Shown here: one piece after another, positions 53,735-64,000 of the stretch
Layout: each line of letters opens with the position of its first letter
How positions within the stretch are numbered: position 1 is the stretch's first letter
Assembly (NCBI GenBank): GCA_016490735.1
Contig: JAEMWC010000285.1
Span: 441,001 to 505,000 of the forward strand
Reading direction: 5' to 3'
DNA from: Pachyseris speciosa
Taxonomy: Eukaryota > Cnidaria > Anthozoa > Scleractinia > Pachyseridae
Length of the DNA stretch: 64,000 bases
Position numbers and translations under genes: made by a program
The notes under the pieces: generated by a model
Databases searched by the model: none
Told to the model about the DNA's origin: nothing
The model's input: the letters and a program-made list of their open reading frames with translations, nothing else

Positions 53735-54104
53735 CACGAAAATTTGGTTTATCAACGGAGTTGATAATGTAAATTGACCACCGTACGGGGATTCGATTAG
53801 CTGACGTTTCGAGCGTTAGCCCTTCGTCGGAGCGAATCGAGGAATTATGGGTTGTGTATGGTTTATATACAGAAAATGAAGCTACGCTATTGGTGGTAAC
53901 ATGGTAACGTGAAAAACAGGAATAAATTAATTGAATGAAAAGCGTTCGTTGATACCGTGGGGATTTCTGTATATAAACCATACACAACCCACAATTCCTC
54001 GATTCGCTCCGACGAAGGGCTAACGCTCGAAACGTCAGCTTATCGAATCCCCGTACGGTGGTCAATTTACATTATCAACTCCGTTGATAAACCAAATTTT
54101 CGTG
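53735..54104. mobile_element. Hairpin element with 141-bp arms, Penelope-like 3'/pLTR sequence
   Basis: The left arm 53735-53875 and right arm 53964-54104 are nearly perfect inverted repeats (cgaaaatttggtttatcaac; cgtttcgagcgttagccctt; gtgtatggtttatatacaga). The 88-bp centre (ctacgctattggtggtaaca...cgttcgttgataccgtgggg) and the adjoining part of the arm match the 3' region of the Penelope-like relic at 49570-49720. It is therefore probably an inverted terminal (pLTR-like) structure of that family. Confidence 0.78.
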
Positions 54105-54156
54105 TTTCACTCCCACGCAGCACCACAGTTTCTTTACAAACTAATCCTCTTTATTT

Positions 54157-54270
54157 AACAATTATCCTGCGAAATCGCGCGGCATATCGCCTGATACTTA
54201 GCCGACGAGGCAGTGGGCCGAGTTGGCTAAAATCAGGCGATATTCCGCGAGATTGAGCAGGATAATTATT
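54157..54270. mobile_element. ~110-bp palindromic MITE
   Basis: The arms aacaattatcctgcgaaatc...tatcgcctga and tcaggcgatatt...gagcaggataattatt are inverted copies; the centre holds an inner inverted pair (cttagccgac/gttggctaa, imperfect). It is non-coding. Confidence 0.7.
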
Positions 54271-54825
54271 TCATTATTCAACAGAAATGACAAAACACAA
54301 TTCTTTCATGGCCCCAAAAAGCTGGAAAAGCCGCCATTTTTCTCCGCGACACACAAAATTACTTATCAGTGCAGGATATTTGTTGACTACGCTCGACGAA
54401 TATTGAACGCGCTGTGACCATATTTGAACATCGTCATAATGTGTTGAAATATAATGAGCAATATTGAAGATATGGAAGTATTAGAGAGTTATACAGTGTA
54501 CAGTGAGTATCAGACCAGAAGTACCGTCTTGATTTGATGATAATGCCTACAGAGCGTTTTCATTCACGTGACTACCAGCCATATTGGTTTGTAGATACAG
54601 CTCAATTCCCAGAGGTTTAGTTTGTAACATCAACACGGCCGCCATTTCTTTGTTTCGGAACATCAACATGGCCGCCGTGACGTCATGTGAAAATGCTCTA
54701 TAGATCATCATCATACTTTATTTAACGTGGATGTACACTTAGCTTAAGAGCTAGTTCACAGATATTCCACCTAATAACTAATGAAAACCTAACAACTGAA
54801 CAACGCTAATATCACAAGTCAGGGA

Positions 54826-54910
54826 GCAGGGATGGCGTAGTGGTGAGAGCAGTCGCCTCCCACCAATGTTGCCCGGGTTCGATTCCCGGACCTGGCGGCA
54901 TGTATGGGTT

Positions 54911-54953
<43 letters not shown>

Positions 54954-55096
54954 TCGGGTACTCCGGTTTTCCCCTCTCCTCAAAAACCAACATTTCTAAA
55001 TTCCAATTCAATCTGGAACGCACGGCCACATGTTGAACGAGTTCTTAGCTCCTAAGGTGGATCGTGGGTAATAATAATAATAATAATAATAATAAT
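54826..55096 (+). mobile_element. tRNA-derived SINE, family B, best-preserved copy
   Basis: The head ggatggcgtagtggtgagag...gttgcccgggttcgattccc has clear A and B boxes. The body gttgttggttctcttctctg, ctccgagaggtttttcttcg and cggttttcccctctcctcaa follows, with a (taa)n tail at 55069-55096. Copies in minus orientation lie at 6.5 and 61.4-61.8 kb. Its tail meets that of a minus-strand LINE. Confidence 0.88.
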
Positions 55097-55720
55097 CAGT
55101 TTAATTACTCTTTTTGTAGCTAACAGCTAAATTACAAGAGTGGTCAAAGTACTAAACATATATATACATTAACATGAAACATTTTTCTAAGAATATCTTT
55201 ATGTAATAAATTTGCCGAGACGGTTAGTAGAGGCCATGGCAGGCTCCTCTCTGATGGTGCCTGAACGTAGATTGTATCCATAGGACACAGTTGTGCGCTG
55301 TGGCAGCAAGTTAGCAAGGACACCAGTGTCCCGAACTCTCTGGATAAACTTAGTGCATGCTGCGGCGCGCCGATCCGAGAGAGTACGAAGACCACAGAGC
55401 GCAAGTGCGTCACAGTAGGGAAGCCCAGGAAAGATTATCTCTAAGGCTTTTATCTGCACACCCTAAATTAGGAGGCTAAGATATTCCGGCAAATTTGCCC
55501 AAACTGGGGAGGCATACTCCAACACTGAACGGATCAGGCTGGAGTACACCAAAACTAACTCCCCTTCCAACACACCTGACCTCTTCAAACAACGCAATGC
55601 GTACAGGCGTTTGCGCGCTCTCTGAACAATGTACTCACAGTGCGTGCTCTAGCATAAATTATCAGTAACATACACACCAAGCAACTTATACGTGTGGACG
55701 CGCTCGATGCTACATGAGAT
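55097..55720 (-). pseudogene. 5'-truncated LINE, RT C-terminal end
   Basis: The minus-strand reads LVYSSLIRSVLEYASPVWAN (about 55560-55500), a stop at about 55465, then IKALEIIFPGLPYCDALALC and GLRTLSDRRAAACTKF (55455-55350) and an end after GKFIT at 55199. The VLEYASPVW and IQxxALxIIFP blocks identify a CR1-type RT C-terminus. Its 3' UTR runs into the shared (ATT)n tract at 55069-55096. Confidence 0.8.
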
Positions 55721-55749
55721 AAAATCACAAATTAAATACTGATTAAAAC

Positions 55750-58700
55750 TATTTAAAACTATTATTACAATATTGCCGCCGCAGTCAAAATACTATTAAA
55801 ACTAATGTTACAAATTTACTAATCCCCGAAATTTAACGATCTAGTCTAGTCCCTAGACGTTCCCTCTTGACCCCCTGCCCGCGCGAAGTCTGGGAAGGAG
55901 TGGGCGAGAGACCGCCTAGCAAATATTGCCAAAATAAGCAAGGGAGACTTTTGTCTGATTGGTTGATTCTTACCCTTGAATCCAGGCTCCTCTACACGCG
56001 CGCCAAAGAGATTTCAGTGTAAACAAACATGGCCGCCGGTGGAAAGATGTACTGGATCACTTATTCTCTTAGTATATTTTGCATAAAAATATTAATGTTC
56101 ATGTGTCGTCCTCTTTCCTAATGATAGTAAAAATTGGAAATGATTTCTTAAGGACCATAAAATCTTATTTGTACAAGTATCCGCTCTAGTGTACAAGCGG
56201 ATTTTTCCTGCGTGGAGGTTCATGCGGCGTGTAAGCGTGAATATGTTGGGGGAAAAAACGGTTTGACTGAGGAGCGATCTGCTCTAAAAAGCAGGAATAC
56301 CGGGTTGGGAAAATTCTTTATGCCGTCAAGTTTACAAAATGACGAAGCACTCCATAGCTGTGTCAGAGGTCAGCGAAAGTTCATCGGCGGCTTTGTCAAC
56401 AGAAGAACGATGTGCTTCGAGGTTAGTTCTATAAATTAAACTGAACTACGTACTTTCACGGGCTCTTTCTGTATAACATTCAGTGAGTTTTTCGGTATAA
56501 TTTAGACTCAGTTTGACAGTGATGTACACAGAAAAGGTCAAAGCGCAGGAAAACCATTCTAGTGAAAATAAGCGGAAGTGTTATTTTTAAAATGTATTTG
56601 AAATATTCAATAATTGAAGTTATATACGCTTACATCAAGGAGCTCATTTATCAAATTTCATGATTAGGCTGGGTTAGTGTATTGGGTTTTCCATTGTCTA
56701 CTAGTGTACCGGACAAAGCTCCTTATACTTTTAAAATAAAAGCAGAAAGTTCTTAATGTTAATTTTAAGATTAACTCACTGCAAAGACAAGCACTAATGA
56801 ACTGCTACATTTGACTTATGATCAACAGATTCCCTAGTTTCTGCTACTGGGCTTTTGCTGTTTAACATTTTTGAACTATAATTTAGGCTTTGCTTGGATC
56901 ATAGTTGTGCTCGGATTAAGAGTAGACTGATGTGCATGGAAAACGTTCGACTATAGGGAAACCATTTCAAGTCAAAATAAACCAAAGTGGTTATATTTTT
57001 CGAGTAATTTTGCCCATTGGAATAACTGAAGCTTTGTACATTGAGGAGCTCAAATTTCTTGGTAATTCCTCAGTTGATCTGTTGGGCTTTGAATTGGCTG
57101 CTGTTGCAAAATAAACTCACCGTTATACTTTTCTTCATAAATAGTGAACCCTCATGTTCATTTTCATAATAAACAGTTGCCCTTACCTGCTTGCTTTGTT
57201 TGTTGTAAGAATGGAATTATAATTAAAATGTTCTACATAAGCTATGAAACACAACTTCCCTCTGATCCTCTGGTTTATTTAGGAGAAATCTCCCAAGAAG
57301 TGAAAAGGCTCTCAGAGCTAACAATATCTTTTGAGTTTCTTGCAGCTGCAAATATTTTTGATTCATTTTGTTTTGCATGACCTCCTCCCAACATTCTGAT
57401 GATAGTAAAAAGAATTTTACTAACCAATCTAGAAACGCGTTGTTGCTGTTTTGCATCTGTTCTGTTTTGATCGTTCACTAAAATGTTTTTTTTAATGGTA
57501 GAGGTTTGTTTTACACTGTTGAAGTAAGAGGCCTGATATGTAGTAGTTTTACTTGAAAGACCAAAATGTGTACAAGTTGAGTTATAATAAAACCATCACT
57601 TGTGCAAATCAACAATAAAAGAGGGTTTCATTTCAACAAATATCATGAGAGGAAAAACCCACAACTAGTGAAATTACTAGTGACACAATAATCTGTGTAA
57701 GTAACATTCACCATAGGAAACTACTATTTTCTTTAGTTTTTGAAATATTAATAAAAGTACATTACAACACATTAATAAAAACAAATGTAAATACATCAAC
57801 AATTCTTTGTAGAGATGATCAAGTCTAAATAGTGATGATTCAGTTAAAAGAGAGGCTACAAATGTATATGATTACTTTTTATTCAACAATTTTCATTTAT
57901 GTGTTAGCCAGAAGGGTGTCCATTTAGCTAATATTGTCACACATTTATTCCACCTCTGCTTCCCCTGCAAGTGAAACAAAAGAAAAGCACATTTGTATGT
58001 ATTGAATAATCAAATTTGCATAAGAATTTTAAATACACAACACAATTTAAGATTCAAAATGATGTTTCAATATGAAAATTGAGTGAGTTGATGCAACACC
58101 AAACAAAAACTTGTAAAATGTTTTGGTGTTTTTTCAGTTAATTCCTAACATGTGTTGAAGGACCCAGTTGCTAAATTGCCTTCTTCTGGTTGTGTTAATG
58201 TTGCAAACAGGCTATCATAATAACAGAAGAACTGGTGAAAATGTAGCATAATCAGCTGTCATGTTGGAAATTCTTTTGCCATCCTATCACTTAAAATCAC
58301 TACTCCTATGAATTCTCCTGGTCTGAAATAGTTTTACGTTCTCTACCCTCTTAATTTGCAATCAAACTCAATATTACCTGAGAAAAGTAAGAAAAAGGAT
58401 GAGCAAACAGACGTAAAGCTGCATTAAGGGGGCTTGGCCAAGGCATATTGACAAATTGACGAAAACGAATTCGAGTAGCATCCATCAAAGGCGGAACAAA
58501 CTTGCTCGCGCAAGAATCATCTTTGATCGAAAATTTGGTCTATCAATGCAGTACTTAAATTTCTTTTGTTTCGGTCAAAGTATTGATATGGTATTAGAGA
58601 ATCTCTCCTCCTGGCCGATCCCCGTATCACGAATTAGTTATTCGGGAATACACAAAAATGTAGTCGCAATCAAATCTCGAAGCACAATTTAATTTCACTC

Positions 58701-59600
58701 GCGAACGACTGTCCTGACAACAAACGCCAAAATAAGTAACGGAATGGTCTACAAAGTTAAGATTTAAGACAAAATAAATTTGGAGTAAGTGCAACTTGGT
58801 GATAACTCAATATTGATAGTAGATTATAATTTGCGAAATCTAGGCAGGGTAAAAGCGTGAACCTATAAATGCAATATTTTGAAAATGAAATTCGATCAAC
58901 AAAGCTTTGTCTGGCCAGGGTGAATAGGGGGTGCACCACGAAATTACACCAGATTTTGCTAACAGGTAGTAAACTAACAGAAGTATCACCTGTTAATGGG
59001 AATTCCCATATCACGAAGGGAAACAAAAGTCTCGGGGGTATGATGACAAACTTTTATTTGAGGTAATACAAAAACTAAATTTACTAATCAAACCATTCAT
59101 CTTGCCTGACAACAAAAATCATGGATATGAAACGACAGCTGTACCCATCAAATGGAAGGATTAGTTAATTGCAGTGTTGTATTCGACTTTCATGAACACG
59201 AACAGACCTTTACCGACCGCAAAACTACGACATTTGATGTCACACCCAAATTTTTGTCTTCACCGTAAATTGCTTTTCGTGGTAATATGTTTGATTTGGC
59301 TTGCTGACGACCTGTTTAAGAATGCCTTATCGTTAAAGTTTTGGTTGTCAAATTCAACAGCACACAAAACCGCGTGATCGTCGAAAACTGAGAAAACAAA
59401 AAAATTCACGCGCCTGCGCAGTCAAAAGTCTCCCTTGTTGCCAAAATACCTCTGCTTTTAGCGCAAAAAAAAGCCTGGTTGGAATTTACTAGTTTCCACG
59501 CCGTATCATGTGAAAAGGGGATCTTAAGAATAGGAGACCTCATTTCTGAAAACGAGTTAATAACTAAATTTATTATATGACTTGTTCTTTCAGCGGTCAA
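55750..59600. other. No gene identified; a few weak candidates
   Basis: ATG at 56030 in a good context (aacATGGCCGCCGG) opens only 30 codons. A 75-codon frame at 56212-56439 includes a GAG|GTTAGT donor and could be an exon, but matches nothing known. Frames at 57144, 58456 (+) and 58757 (-) show no motif. A region at 57,900-58,000 has exon-like composition without a supported frame. I see no repeats with clear ends here. Confidence 0.5.
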
Positions 59601-59638
59601 TATGAATCAATTCTCCTGCTGTGATTGGCTACCGGCTA

Positions 59639-59832
59639 GGTCAAGTTGGCGCCATCTTGACCTCTCGGGATAGCCCGTTCGTCCCACGTTTTTCTGTCTT
59701 TTAATAGCGTCCTTTGAGTCGTATAATAAATCTTTTATTGACCACACTTGTTCGGTCAAGATGGCGAGATATTGGCCTCGTTCTTTTTATTGCGTGAAAA
59801 AAGAATTTGACCAATATCCCGCCATCTTGACC
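59639..59832. repeat. Palindromes built on ggtcaagatggc
   Basis: A 24-bp palindrome centred on ggcgcc (59639-59662) is followed by an inverted pair ggtcaagatggcgagatatt / aatatcccgccatcttgacc (59754-59777 and 59811-59832). Probably a small MITE cluster. Confidence 0.65.
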
Positions 59833-59859
59833 TCACGCTTGGCCAATAACCCATCTGCA

Positions 59860-60830
59860 ATTTAAGAGAGCTGAACCTTACTCCTTTGGATCAATTTAGA
59901 CTTATTTCTTTGTTAAACGACCTCCCAAACCAATGGCGAGATTCGTTAAATAGACCTTTTTACTCTGTTAAAAAGGCTTTTAATTTGCAGGAGCAAATTG
60001 TTTTACGTTTAATGGGCAAAACACCTCGATGAATAAAGTTGTGTCAAAAACTATTTATAAAGAACTCAGAAACAGGGTTATCAGCATACCTTCTGCTCAA
60101 GAGAAATACAGGAGCTCTTTTATAAATGATACCTTTGATTGGCCAGAAATCTATAGCTTGCCTCATCGTGTCACCTCGGACACAAAGATGCGTGAATTTC
60201 AATTCAAACTGTTAAACAAATACCCAGTGACAAATGCCTTTTTGTATAAAATTGGTGTTGGGCCTTCTCCAGTGTGTTTTTTCTGTGGAAAGGAGAACGA
60301 GTCCTTCGAACGTATCTTATTCTATTGTAATTATACCAATGAAAGAATTCTGGGTAGAAGTTATGAAGTAGCTTCGCTCTTTAAATTTAAATATAAATAA
60401 CCTCAACAACAAAGAAATTATGCTTCGAATGCCAAATTGCCAAGACGAGTTATTTGTCAATCATGTATTACTAATCGCTAAACAATACTTGTATTCTTGT
60501 CGTTGCAGAAAAACGTTTCCTATATTTAAAGTTTTTATGTCTAGATTAAGGAAGATTCAAAGTCTTGAATTAGTTATTGCAAAGTCAAAAAATAGGTTTT
60601 AGCTTCATATAGCGAAATGGAGCAAATTTAACTTATAATTTATGCACCGAGATACTGTTACGTTTTATATTATCTCTGCCTTTTGATCTGAAAAAAAATA
60701 AGGGTCAGTCGTATGTTGTATTGTTGTGTATATGTAGCTGTGTTGTGTGTGTGTGTGTATAATTATTATATGTGATGTAGCGTAATGTGTATTGTAAGTA
60801 GTTTAATAATAATGTTTAAAACTCTTAAGT
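59860..60830 (+). pseudogene. 5'-truncated LINE tail with zinc-binding RT end
   Basis: The frame reads NLTPLDQFRLISLLNDLPNQ (about 59874-59933), then, after a frameshift near 60030, KMREFQFKLLNKYPVTNAFL and CFFCGKENESFERILFYCNY. The last block is the zf-RVT Cys/His motif that follows the RT in L1/Tx1-like and related LINEs. A second short frame (60420-60602, LFVNHVLLIAKQYLYSCRCR) continues the C-terminus. The 3' UTR includes a (tg)n run at 60735-60760. Confidence 0.72.
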
Positions 60831-61424
60831 CTTATGGACAATCTAATTTTCGTTGGTCGCGGGTCGCGGGTGGATTTTCGCGGGTCGCGGGTAAATTGTC
60901 GCGGGTCGCGGGTCGCGGATCAATTGTCGCGGGTGAGAAACTTGTAATTAGAGTGCTCGTCTAATCTCTTGCTTGCTTGAACGTGCTCGTGGCATGTGGA
61001 AGTAACGGAGATAGAAGCTAAACTTGAGCTTTATTTTTAAAACAGCTTATCCCCATCTCAGATAGTGTAACAAAGTACCTAAAATAATTGAGTAAGTAAA
61101 ACTTCAAAGACTAGCGTGCAATATAACAAAAGGTCACGTGTTATGGTCGAGGTATACGTGAACTTTGAGTGAAATTTTGACGAGTTTGAAGAAGGGATGG
61201 AAATGGGGTAAAAATGTTTTGAAACACCACCAGACAATTATATCTATTTCCTCTTCTTTTGTGTAAGGTTAAGTTACTTTTAATTTTTTTTTAATAGCGT
61301 TTTTTGATGAATTAATTAGATTTTTTGTAACAGCAGGTTGATTGTAAATAGGATTTTAATTGAGGTTTTGTAATAAAAATTCTTCCTCTTAAAGTTGACA
61401 CCCCACAAGGCGGGCACTGCAGGT

Positions 61425-61439
61425 TATAATAATAATAAC

Positions 61440-61490
<51 letters not shown>

Positions 61491-61765
61491 CACTTTATTT
61501 AAGTGTCAAATGTATTTAGCTGAGCACAGACGCTCTACTAATTAGGGAGACTAAATCAAATCAACTCTAAATAAATCAAATGAAATCAAATGTTGGTTTT
61601 TGGGGAGAGGGGAAAACCGGAGTACCCAGAGGAAAACCTCTTGGAGCAGAGTAGAGAACCAACAAACTCAGCCCACTTATGACGCCGAGTCCGGGAATGG
61701 AACCCGGGACACATTGGTGGAAGGCGAGCGCTCTCACCACTTCGCCAACTCTGCTCTCCTGGGGA
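61425..61765 (-). mobile_element. tRNA-derived SINE, family B, minus orientation
   Basis: On the minus strand: head ggcgaagtggtgagagcgct, B-box gggttccattcccggactcg, body gttggttctctactctgctc and aaacatttgatttc, and a long (ATT)n tail (61427-61492). It is nested within the inverted-end element. Confidence 0.85.
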
Positions 61766-62035
61766 ACTGTTTGGTGACCGTCTACCTATTTCTAACTTCA
61801 ACCCAGTTTTAAACCTTCATTAAATCTTAAATATTCCCTATTTCCCTAAATTTAACTAATCCTTTGAGAAAAATTATTTCTTCCTAAATATATCCAAAAT
61901 CACCAAACAATTCACAAAATATCCCATGACATAGTTTCATGTAATAAGCATAGAGATTTTTGATTACTTGAAACGCGAACGAGTTATTAACATTAAATCT
62001 ATGTTAAGCGACCTAACAACGGTGTTCAAGTGTAC
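61765..62035. repeat. Dispersed repeat, inverted copy of 49165-49450
   Basis: Shares attccctatttccctaaatt, aaaatcaccaaa, agcatagagatttt, cttgaaacgcgaacgag and aacattaaatctatgttaag with the reverse complement of the 49.2-kb repeat. Directly adjoins the head of the SINE. Confidence 0.75.
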
Positions 62036-62954
62036 CTCGCATTAATCATATTGTACACCTGATACAGTGGAACAACGGTCACATCTCGACGTCGGCCTCT
62101 TTTTTCTCCCAGCGAATACACTCACTCACTCACGACCACTCTCTACAAAAGCCACTTACCTGTGTTTTGAAAAGAAATAAACTGAACACGGACTTTCAAA
62201 CTGTTCTTAATTTGACGTCTTTGACTAAGTTCCAATAGCTTGTGGGGCGGCTGTCATTAAAGAAATATGCTATAGTGTCTCTCCTATTCATCCTAGTAAT
62301 TCTATTTTATTTATTCAATTCAATATCACTCCACCCCATGCTGCAAAGTCAAATTCCCAACCTAACCCCCACCCCCACCCTATGTTCGTTCCATTTTGAG
62401 CAGCTCACGTTTAAGGCGTTGGAAGGCATTTAAAGAGCTCGCTTCTAAGCTTCCAAGCTCGCTGTTCAGCATTCCTTCTCTTTTTGTACCTGTCTGTCCT
62501 GAATTTAAAAAGTAAGCACTCTGTTTAGTTCACACTCTTGAAGAACTATTTAATATTTCACGATTTTTCTGATACTTGACTGAAAATAAGACTTTCATAA
62601 ATTTGCCTTCGAACTGTCACCGTTCAGTCTGTTGAAAAGGTTGCAAAGGAGCTTTGCCTACGTCGCAAAAGAATCGCAGGGGAGAATACAATATACTTCA
62701 ATATTTAAATTAAAGTCATTGAAAGTTGTAAGTTATAATGTTACTGTAATCCTTCGGGGACAGACTTTTCAAAATTTGAGTTTTGCGCTGTTTGGTAAGA
62801 GGAATAATTAATTAATGTTGCGATTGGCAAAAGAAAATTTACAAAATGGGTGAACGAAGGCGAGAAAAGCTAAAAAAAAAAAATTGGCTTTTTGGAGCAG
62901 TTAATAAATGGGCGAAACTTCACTCGGGATTTCCAATTGCATATTTCGTTTGCA

Positions 62955-63236
62955 TCAACATTCGAACCGATTTCCAGACATTAGTTCACCAAACGTATTC
63001 CTTCCAATAATAACCGAACGAACTCTCCGTCTGATCGTGGAATTAACTTTCCCGCGATTGAGTGAGGCTAGTTTGTCACTTATCCTCTTCTGAGAGTTCC
63101 TCAGTTGTCCTCTACAGGTCGGCGGTATTACCACTTTGGCACCATGCACCTCCAATGAGTTGCGAAAACCGTGCAAATCTTTGGAGGCCAAAAACTCGGG
63201 ATTTATTTCTGCGTGTATTTTCTCCAGTCGAACCAA
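62955..63236 (-). pseudogene. Possible DDE-type transposase remnant
   Basis: A 93-codon minus-strand frame reads ASKDLHGFRNSLEVHGAKVV, IPPTCRGQLRNSQKRISDKL and ASLNRGKVNSTIRRR. The spacing D-L...GA-x-V-x-IPP...S-x-K-x-ASL resembles the C-terminal block of Harbinger/ISL2EU-type DDE transposases, but the glutamate-bearing RxHVERxI motif is not preserved. Weak similarity; its place inside an inverted-end element supports it slightly. Confidence 0.25.
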
Positions 63237-64000
63237 TTAATTTTAAGCTAGATTTATCAGATTTTAACGGAATTTAGAGAAAATATTCCTCACACGTTAC
63301 CGCACCAAATTGTAAGAGGCTTTTATAATATTCTATTGGCCAACTTTACAATGTATTTTCTCAGGAACCAATCGAAATACCGTAAACGGCTCACACATTT
63401 TGTTAGCCTATTTTCTCCTGAGTGATATAGTCCAGTTTGTTTGGATGTCCGTAGTAACGCAAGGGCTATTAATTCGGTTGAGCAAACATTGTCAGTTTTT
63501 CGTCTGAACGCTTGCGCACAGTTGCGAGTTTCCAAAGGCACCCCTGAAGGTTCACAGTAACTTCAATGAGCTTGTCGTATTCTGCGAAATTATTTTATAC
63601 CGAGTGATAACCTTTTGTTATACAAAATTTACTGACGTCTAAGACTGATCCTGAACAAATTAGTCTTCTACACACACAGACTTACCCAGGACAATTTACC
63701 CGCGACCAGCGACAATTCACCCATGACCCGCGACAATTCACCCGCGACCCGTGACAATTCACCCGCGACACGCGACCCACGAAAATTAGACACTCCCAAA
63801 GTCTTCTAAATTACTAGCAGCATGCTGCAAAAAATAAAAAAATACAAATACAAAAAAATAAAAAAAATAAAAACGCGAAAGCATACCACCGATGCGACAA
63901 ATCCGAACAATGGAAGTGTCCACAAAAGTTTTAACTTTGTGGAATAACCTTTTTAGCCCGTTATTTTGCGTTGGTTTTTCCGTACAAAGTTCTGTCGTGT

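Larger units (their letters stand above)
60842..63790. mobile_element. 2.95-kb element with inverted ends made of tcgcgggt-type repeats
   Basis: The left end (60842-60942) starts tctaattttcgttggtcgcg and continues with iterated gtcgcgggt and aattgtcgcgggt units. The right end (63672-63790) is the inverse, ending ...gcgacccacgaaaattaga. The arms are about 100-120 bp. I could not define a target duplication (aagtctt occurs 8-9 bp outside both ends and may be chance). Interior: a nested family-B SINE, a copy of the 49.2-kb repeat, and a possible transposase remnant. Confidence 0.7.

Noticed and set aside
53504..54256. Host coding genes at 53.5-54.3 kb
   Set aside because: The frames are a LINE C-terminus and translations of the two arms of a hairpin element.
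55144..55413. 89-residue minus-strand protein
   Set aside because: Out-of-frame reading of the LINE C-terminus at 55199-55459.
1..64000. An undescribed defence or biosynthetic gene cluster
   Set aside because: No operon-like or clustered gene set is present; the content is three unrelated host genes and transposon sequence.

Overview
This is eukaryotic nuclear DNA, almost certainly from an anthozoan cnidarian and most likely a stony coral (inference). It is AT-rich, with short multi-exon genes having canonical GT/AG introns, and much of it is transposon debris: CR1/L2-type LINEs, Penelope-like elements with GIY-YIG tails, tRNA-derived SINEs with (ATT)n tails, and many small foldback or TIR elements. 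No prokaryotic features, CRISPR array or rRNA were seen.

Three host genes can be read with confidence. A TBC1D24-like gene (TBC plus TLD domains) runs on the minus strand from about 14.3 kb to 1.8 kb. I assembled nine exons whose reading phases agree, giving about 522 residues. A second minus-strand gene, probably the ciliary protein CFAP119/CCDC189 (DUF4464), runs from about 29.8 kb (or further upstream) to 18.5 kb in nine downstream exons. Four alternative candidate first exons lie at 29.8, 30.6, 32.3 and 33.5 kb, all with phase-0 donors. A single-exon carbohydrate sulfotransferase occupies 52,845-51,571 on the minus strand. A weak plus-strand two-exon candidate lies at 590-974. A RecQ-like helicase start at 39.7 kb is broken by an in-frame stop.

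Layout: 0-15 kb, TBC1D24-like gene with SINEs, a 94-bp piggyBac-like MITE and a 2.33-kb foldback element (8-bp target duplication) in its introns. 15-18.2 kb, Penelope-like and LINE relics. 18.5-33.5 kb, CFAP119-like gene, with an apparently intact 1,075-residue LINE ORF in its first intron and further SINEs, MITEs and LINE tails. 33.9-34.9 kb, Harbinger-like TIR element. 35-37.4 kb, nothing recognised. 37.4-46 kb, Penelope-like relics, the RecQ-like pseudogene, and a CR1-type LINE inserted into a Penelope-like copy with a 7-bp target duplication. 47.4-48.4 kb, 252-bp tandem array carrying tRNA-Thr-like units. 48.5-55.7 kb, MITEs, Penelope-like and LINE tails around the sulfotransferase. 55.7-59.6 kb, little recognised. 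59.8-63.8 kb, a LINE tail, then a 2.95-kb element whose inverted ends are built from tcgcgggt-type repeats.

The three host genes show no sign of acting together: a vesicle-trafficking/TLD protein, an axonemal protein and a Golgi sulfotransferase. The rest is a record of nested transposition, and several events can be dated relative to one another from target duplications and empty-site comparisons inside this window.
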